Part shown: positions 5,634-7,148 of the stretch, in pieces
How positions within the stretch are numbered: position 1 is the stretch's first letter
Layout: every line of letters starts with the position of its first letter
Source of the DNA: Pseudonocardiales bacterium
GTDB taxonomy: Bacteria > Actinomycetota > Actinomycetes > Mycobacteriales > Pseudonocardiaceae
Assembly (NCBI GenBank): GCA_013695005.1
Contig: JACDBJ010000065.1
Location: 1 to 7,148, forward strand
Reading direction: 5' to 3'
DNA: 7,148 nt
The notes under the pieces: generated by a model
The model's database searches: none
Told to the model about the DNA's origin: nothing
What the model saw: only the letters and a program-made list of their open reading frames with translations
Made by a program: the position numbers and the translations under genes

Positions 5634-6509
5634 ATGCGGGTACCGGTGGGTCGCCGAACGGTACCCGCGCTGCTCGTGACGACGTTGGTGATGATCGGCT
5701 GTTCGAGCGTGCCTGCTCAGGTCCCGCCACCCGACCCGGCCACCTCTACTACCACCGCTCAGCCCGATCCGTCCAAGTGCGGGGCCACGGCCGCGGCGCA
5801 GCTCAACTGGGGAAACCCGCAGCGGGAGTCGCACTTCACGGCCGGACTGGACCGCGACTGGCATCCGTACGGACCCGAGCCGGGGCACAACGGCGCCGGC
5901 ATCCGGGACCCCAAACAGGTGTCTGTCGCCGCCGGTGTGGCCACCCTGACCTCCACCGCAGACGGCACGACCGCCGCAATGAGCTGGCACCCCGGCCAGC
6001 GCTACGGGCGCTGGGAGACGTGCCTGAAGTCCGACAAGGCCGAGGGTGGGCTGAACGCTGTCATGCTGCTGTGGCCCAATGCCGAGGACTGGCCGGTGGG
6101 CGGGGAGATCGACTTCATGGAGATCTCGTCGCCGGACCGGGAGGGCGCGGAGTTCTTCCTGCACTACGGCGAGGACAACCAGCAACTCTCCGGTGGCGTG
6201 CAGCACGACGCCACCCAATGGACGGCGTGGGCGTTGGAGTGGACACCCGACCACATGATCGCCTACGTCAATGGCACGAAGTGGTTCGAGACAACCGATG
6301 CCGCCGCGTTCCCGCCGCGGCCGATGCATCTGTGCATCCAGCTGGACTACTTCGGCAACGCCCCCAACGGCACGGCCATGCACGTTGACTGGGCCCGCCA
6401 GTGGGCGTTGCCGAGCAGCGAGCCGTCCACGCTGTCGCTCGCGCCGGGGGATCCGGCTACCGGCCAGCCGGACGACTATCCCGAGCGCAAGCCGCGCAAG
6501 CTGAGCTAA
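5634..6509 (+). CDS. Secreted lipoprotein with a glycoside hydrolase family 16 domain
   Basis: The predicted 291-residue protein is an exported beta-glycan hydrolase anchored on the outer face of the membrane. Residues 1-23 form a lipoprotein signal peptide: a positive start (MRVPVGRR), a hydrophobic core and a lipobox ending MIGC, with C23 as the lipidated cysteine. M at -3 is a less usual lipobox residue. A Pro/Thr/Ser-rich linker covers residues 25-47. The GH16 beta-sandwich follows, about 49-265, with YGRWETCLKS and the catalytic signature GEIDFMEIS. E158 is the expected nucleophile, D160 assists, and E163 is the acid/base, in the ExDxxE form of the motif. The domain ends with the family strand AMHVDWAR, followed by a charged low-complexity tail. 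The start is ATG 5634 with AGGG at 5624-5627. The substrate cannot be named: GH16 includes laminarinases, lichenases and others. It is divergent from the DUF1707 pair. Confidence 0.9.
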   Translation: MRVPVGRRTVPALLVTTLVMIGCSSVPAQVPPPDPATSTTTAQPDPSKCGATAAAQLNWGNPQRESHFTAGLDRDWHPYGPEPGHNGAGIRDPKQVSVAAGVATLTSTADGTTAAMSWHPGQRYGRWETCLKSDKAEGGLNAVMLLWPNAEDWPVGGEIDFMEISSPDREGAEFFLHYGEDNQQLSGGVQHDATQWTAWALEWTPDHMIAYVNGTKWFETTDAAAFPPRPMHLCIQLDYFGNAPNGTAMHVDWARQWALPSSEPSTLSLAPGDPATGQPDDYPERKPRKLS

Positions 6510-6531
6510 CGATGCGGGAACGCGGCCCGGT

Positions 6532-7148
6532 TCAGCTGAAGGAGTGCTCCGCGTCGGGGTAGGTGCCGCCGCGGACGTCGTCGGCAAACGCCTCGGCGGC
6601 CGCCAGCAACGTCCCACCGAGGTCGGCATACCGCTTGACGAACCGGGGCGTCCGGCCCCGGTTCAGCCCTGCCATGTCCGTCCACACCAGCACCTGGGCG
6701 TCGCAGTCCGGCCCGGCGCCGATGCCGATCGTGGGGATCGTGAGCTCGGCGGTGACGCGTTTGGCGACGTCTGCGGGGACCATCTCGAGCACGACGGCGA
6801 ACGCTCCCGCGGCCTGCACCGCGAGCGCGTCCTCGATCAGGTGTTCGCCGGCCTGACCGCGACCCTGCACGCGGTACCCGCCCAGCGCGTGCTCGCTCTG
6901 CGGCGTGAAACCGAGGTGCGCCATCACCGGCACGCCCGCACTGGTGATCATCTCGATCTGCGGGGCGAACCGCTGCCCGCCTTCCAGCTTGACGGCGTGC
7001 GCGCCGCCCTCCTTCATGAACCGCACCGAGGTGTCCAGCGCCTGCTCGGGGCTGGTCTGGTAGCTGCCGAAGGGCAGGTCAGCGACGACCAGCGCACGCT
7101 TGGCGGCGCGGCTGACCGCGCGGACCATCGGCAGCAGCTCGTCGACCG
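6532..7148 (-). CDS. panB: 3-methyl-2-oxobutanoate hydroxymethyltransferase, C-terminal part (5' end beyond window)
   Basis: PanB transfers a hydroxymethyl group from 5,10-methylenetetrahydrofolate to alpha-ketoisovalerate, giving ketopantoate, the first committed step of pantothenate and CoA synthesis in the cytoplasm. The 204 residues present correspond to roughly the last three quarters of a protein usually 260-285 residues long. Visible motifs are VVADLPFGSY (aspartate at 7080-7078, matching the Mg2+ ligand D84 of E. coli PanB), HAVKLEGG, VMAHLGFTPQS, GYRVQGRG, AVVLEMVP (glutamate at 6786-6784, matching the catalytic E181) and TIGIGAG followed by QVLVWTDM. FVKRYADLGG near the C-terminus and the ending DAEHSFS are typical of actinobacterial PanB. 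All key residues in view are intact. The true start lies beyond 7148. It converges on the GH16 gene with 22 bases between stop codons. Confidence 0.95.
   Translation of the reverse strand, partial: VDELLPMVRAVSRAAKRALVVADLPFGSYQTSPEQALDTSVRFMKEGGAHAVKLEGGQRFAPQIEMITSAGVPVMAHLGFTPQSEHALGGYRVQGRGQAGEHLIEDALAVQAAGAFAVVLEMVPADVAKRVTAELTIPTIGIGAGPDCDAQVLVWTDMAGLNRGRTPRFVKRYADLGGTLLAAAEAFADDVRGGTYPDAEHSFS

Noticed and set aside
6531..6540. Perfect 10-base palindrome TTCAGCTGAA at the panB stop codon
   Set aside because: It is too short and has no loop or U tract, so it does not form a terminator hairpin. It is likely coincidental with the end of the coding sequence.
5484..6629. A 381-codon minus-strand open frame
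   Set aside because: It is antisense to the GH16 lipoprotein gene, whose signal peptide and GEIDFMEIS catalytic motif show the plus strand is coding.

Overview
The window is very GC-rich, with GTG starts, possible leaderless genes and actinobacterial gene families. These are a fused PutA-type proline catabolic enzyme, DUF1707 proteins, an RNB nuclease with a DLDQ motif, and a PanB with a mycobacterial-style sequence. I infer a chromosomal segment of an actinomycete, perhaps Pseudonocardiales, but the genus cannot be fixed from this sequence alone. Most of it looks like ordinary core and peripheral chromosome. I see no CRISPR array, tRNA, rRNA, insertion sequence or phage module.

Layout from left to right. 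(1) Positions 1-1478, minus strand: the N-terminal 492 residues of a bifunctional proline dehydrogenase / glutamate-semialdehyde dehydrogenase (PutA), cut by the window edge. (2) Positions 1676-1984, plus strand: a 102-residue protein of unknown function, divergent from putA. (3) Positions 1985-2229: no intact gene. On the minus strand there is a decayed fragment of a bulb-type (mannose-binding-like) lectin domain. (4) Positions 2230-2850, plus strand: a LysE/RhtB-family amino-acid exporter. It is followed 35 bases later by an RNB-domain exoribonuclease (2886-4286), probably co-transcribed. (5) Positions 5487-4297, minus strand: two adjacent DUF1707 genes joined by a GTGA stop/start overlap. 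The upstream one carries an apparent one-base insertion that breaks its DUF1707 domain. (6) Positions 5634-6509, plus strand: a secreted lipoprotein with a glycoside hydrolase family 16 domain, divergent from the DUF1707 pair. (7) Positions 7148-6532, minus strand: the C-terminal 204 residues of PanB (pantothenate synthesis), cut by the window edge.

The genes do not form one pathway. PutA (proline breakdown) and PanB (from valine metabolism toward pantothenate and CoA) are independent metabolic functions, and the exporter and nuclease are general housekeeping. The one plausible functional neighbourhood is the divergent pair of DUF1707 operon and GH16 lipoprotein, which may relate to the cell envelope. 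The points most worth a second look are the frameshift in the first DUF1707 gene, the lectin remnant, a repeated TAnnnT-(6-7 nt)-GTG arrangement that suggests leaderless transcription, and a possible 14-codon leaderless reading frame just ahead of the GH16 gene.
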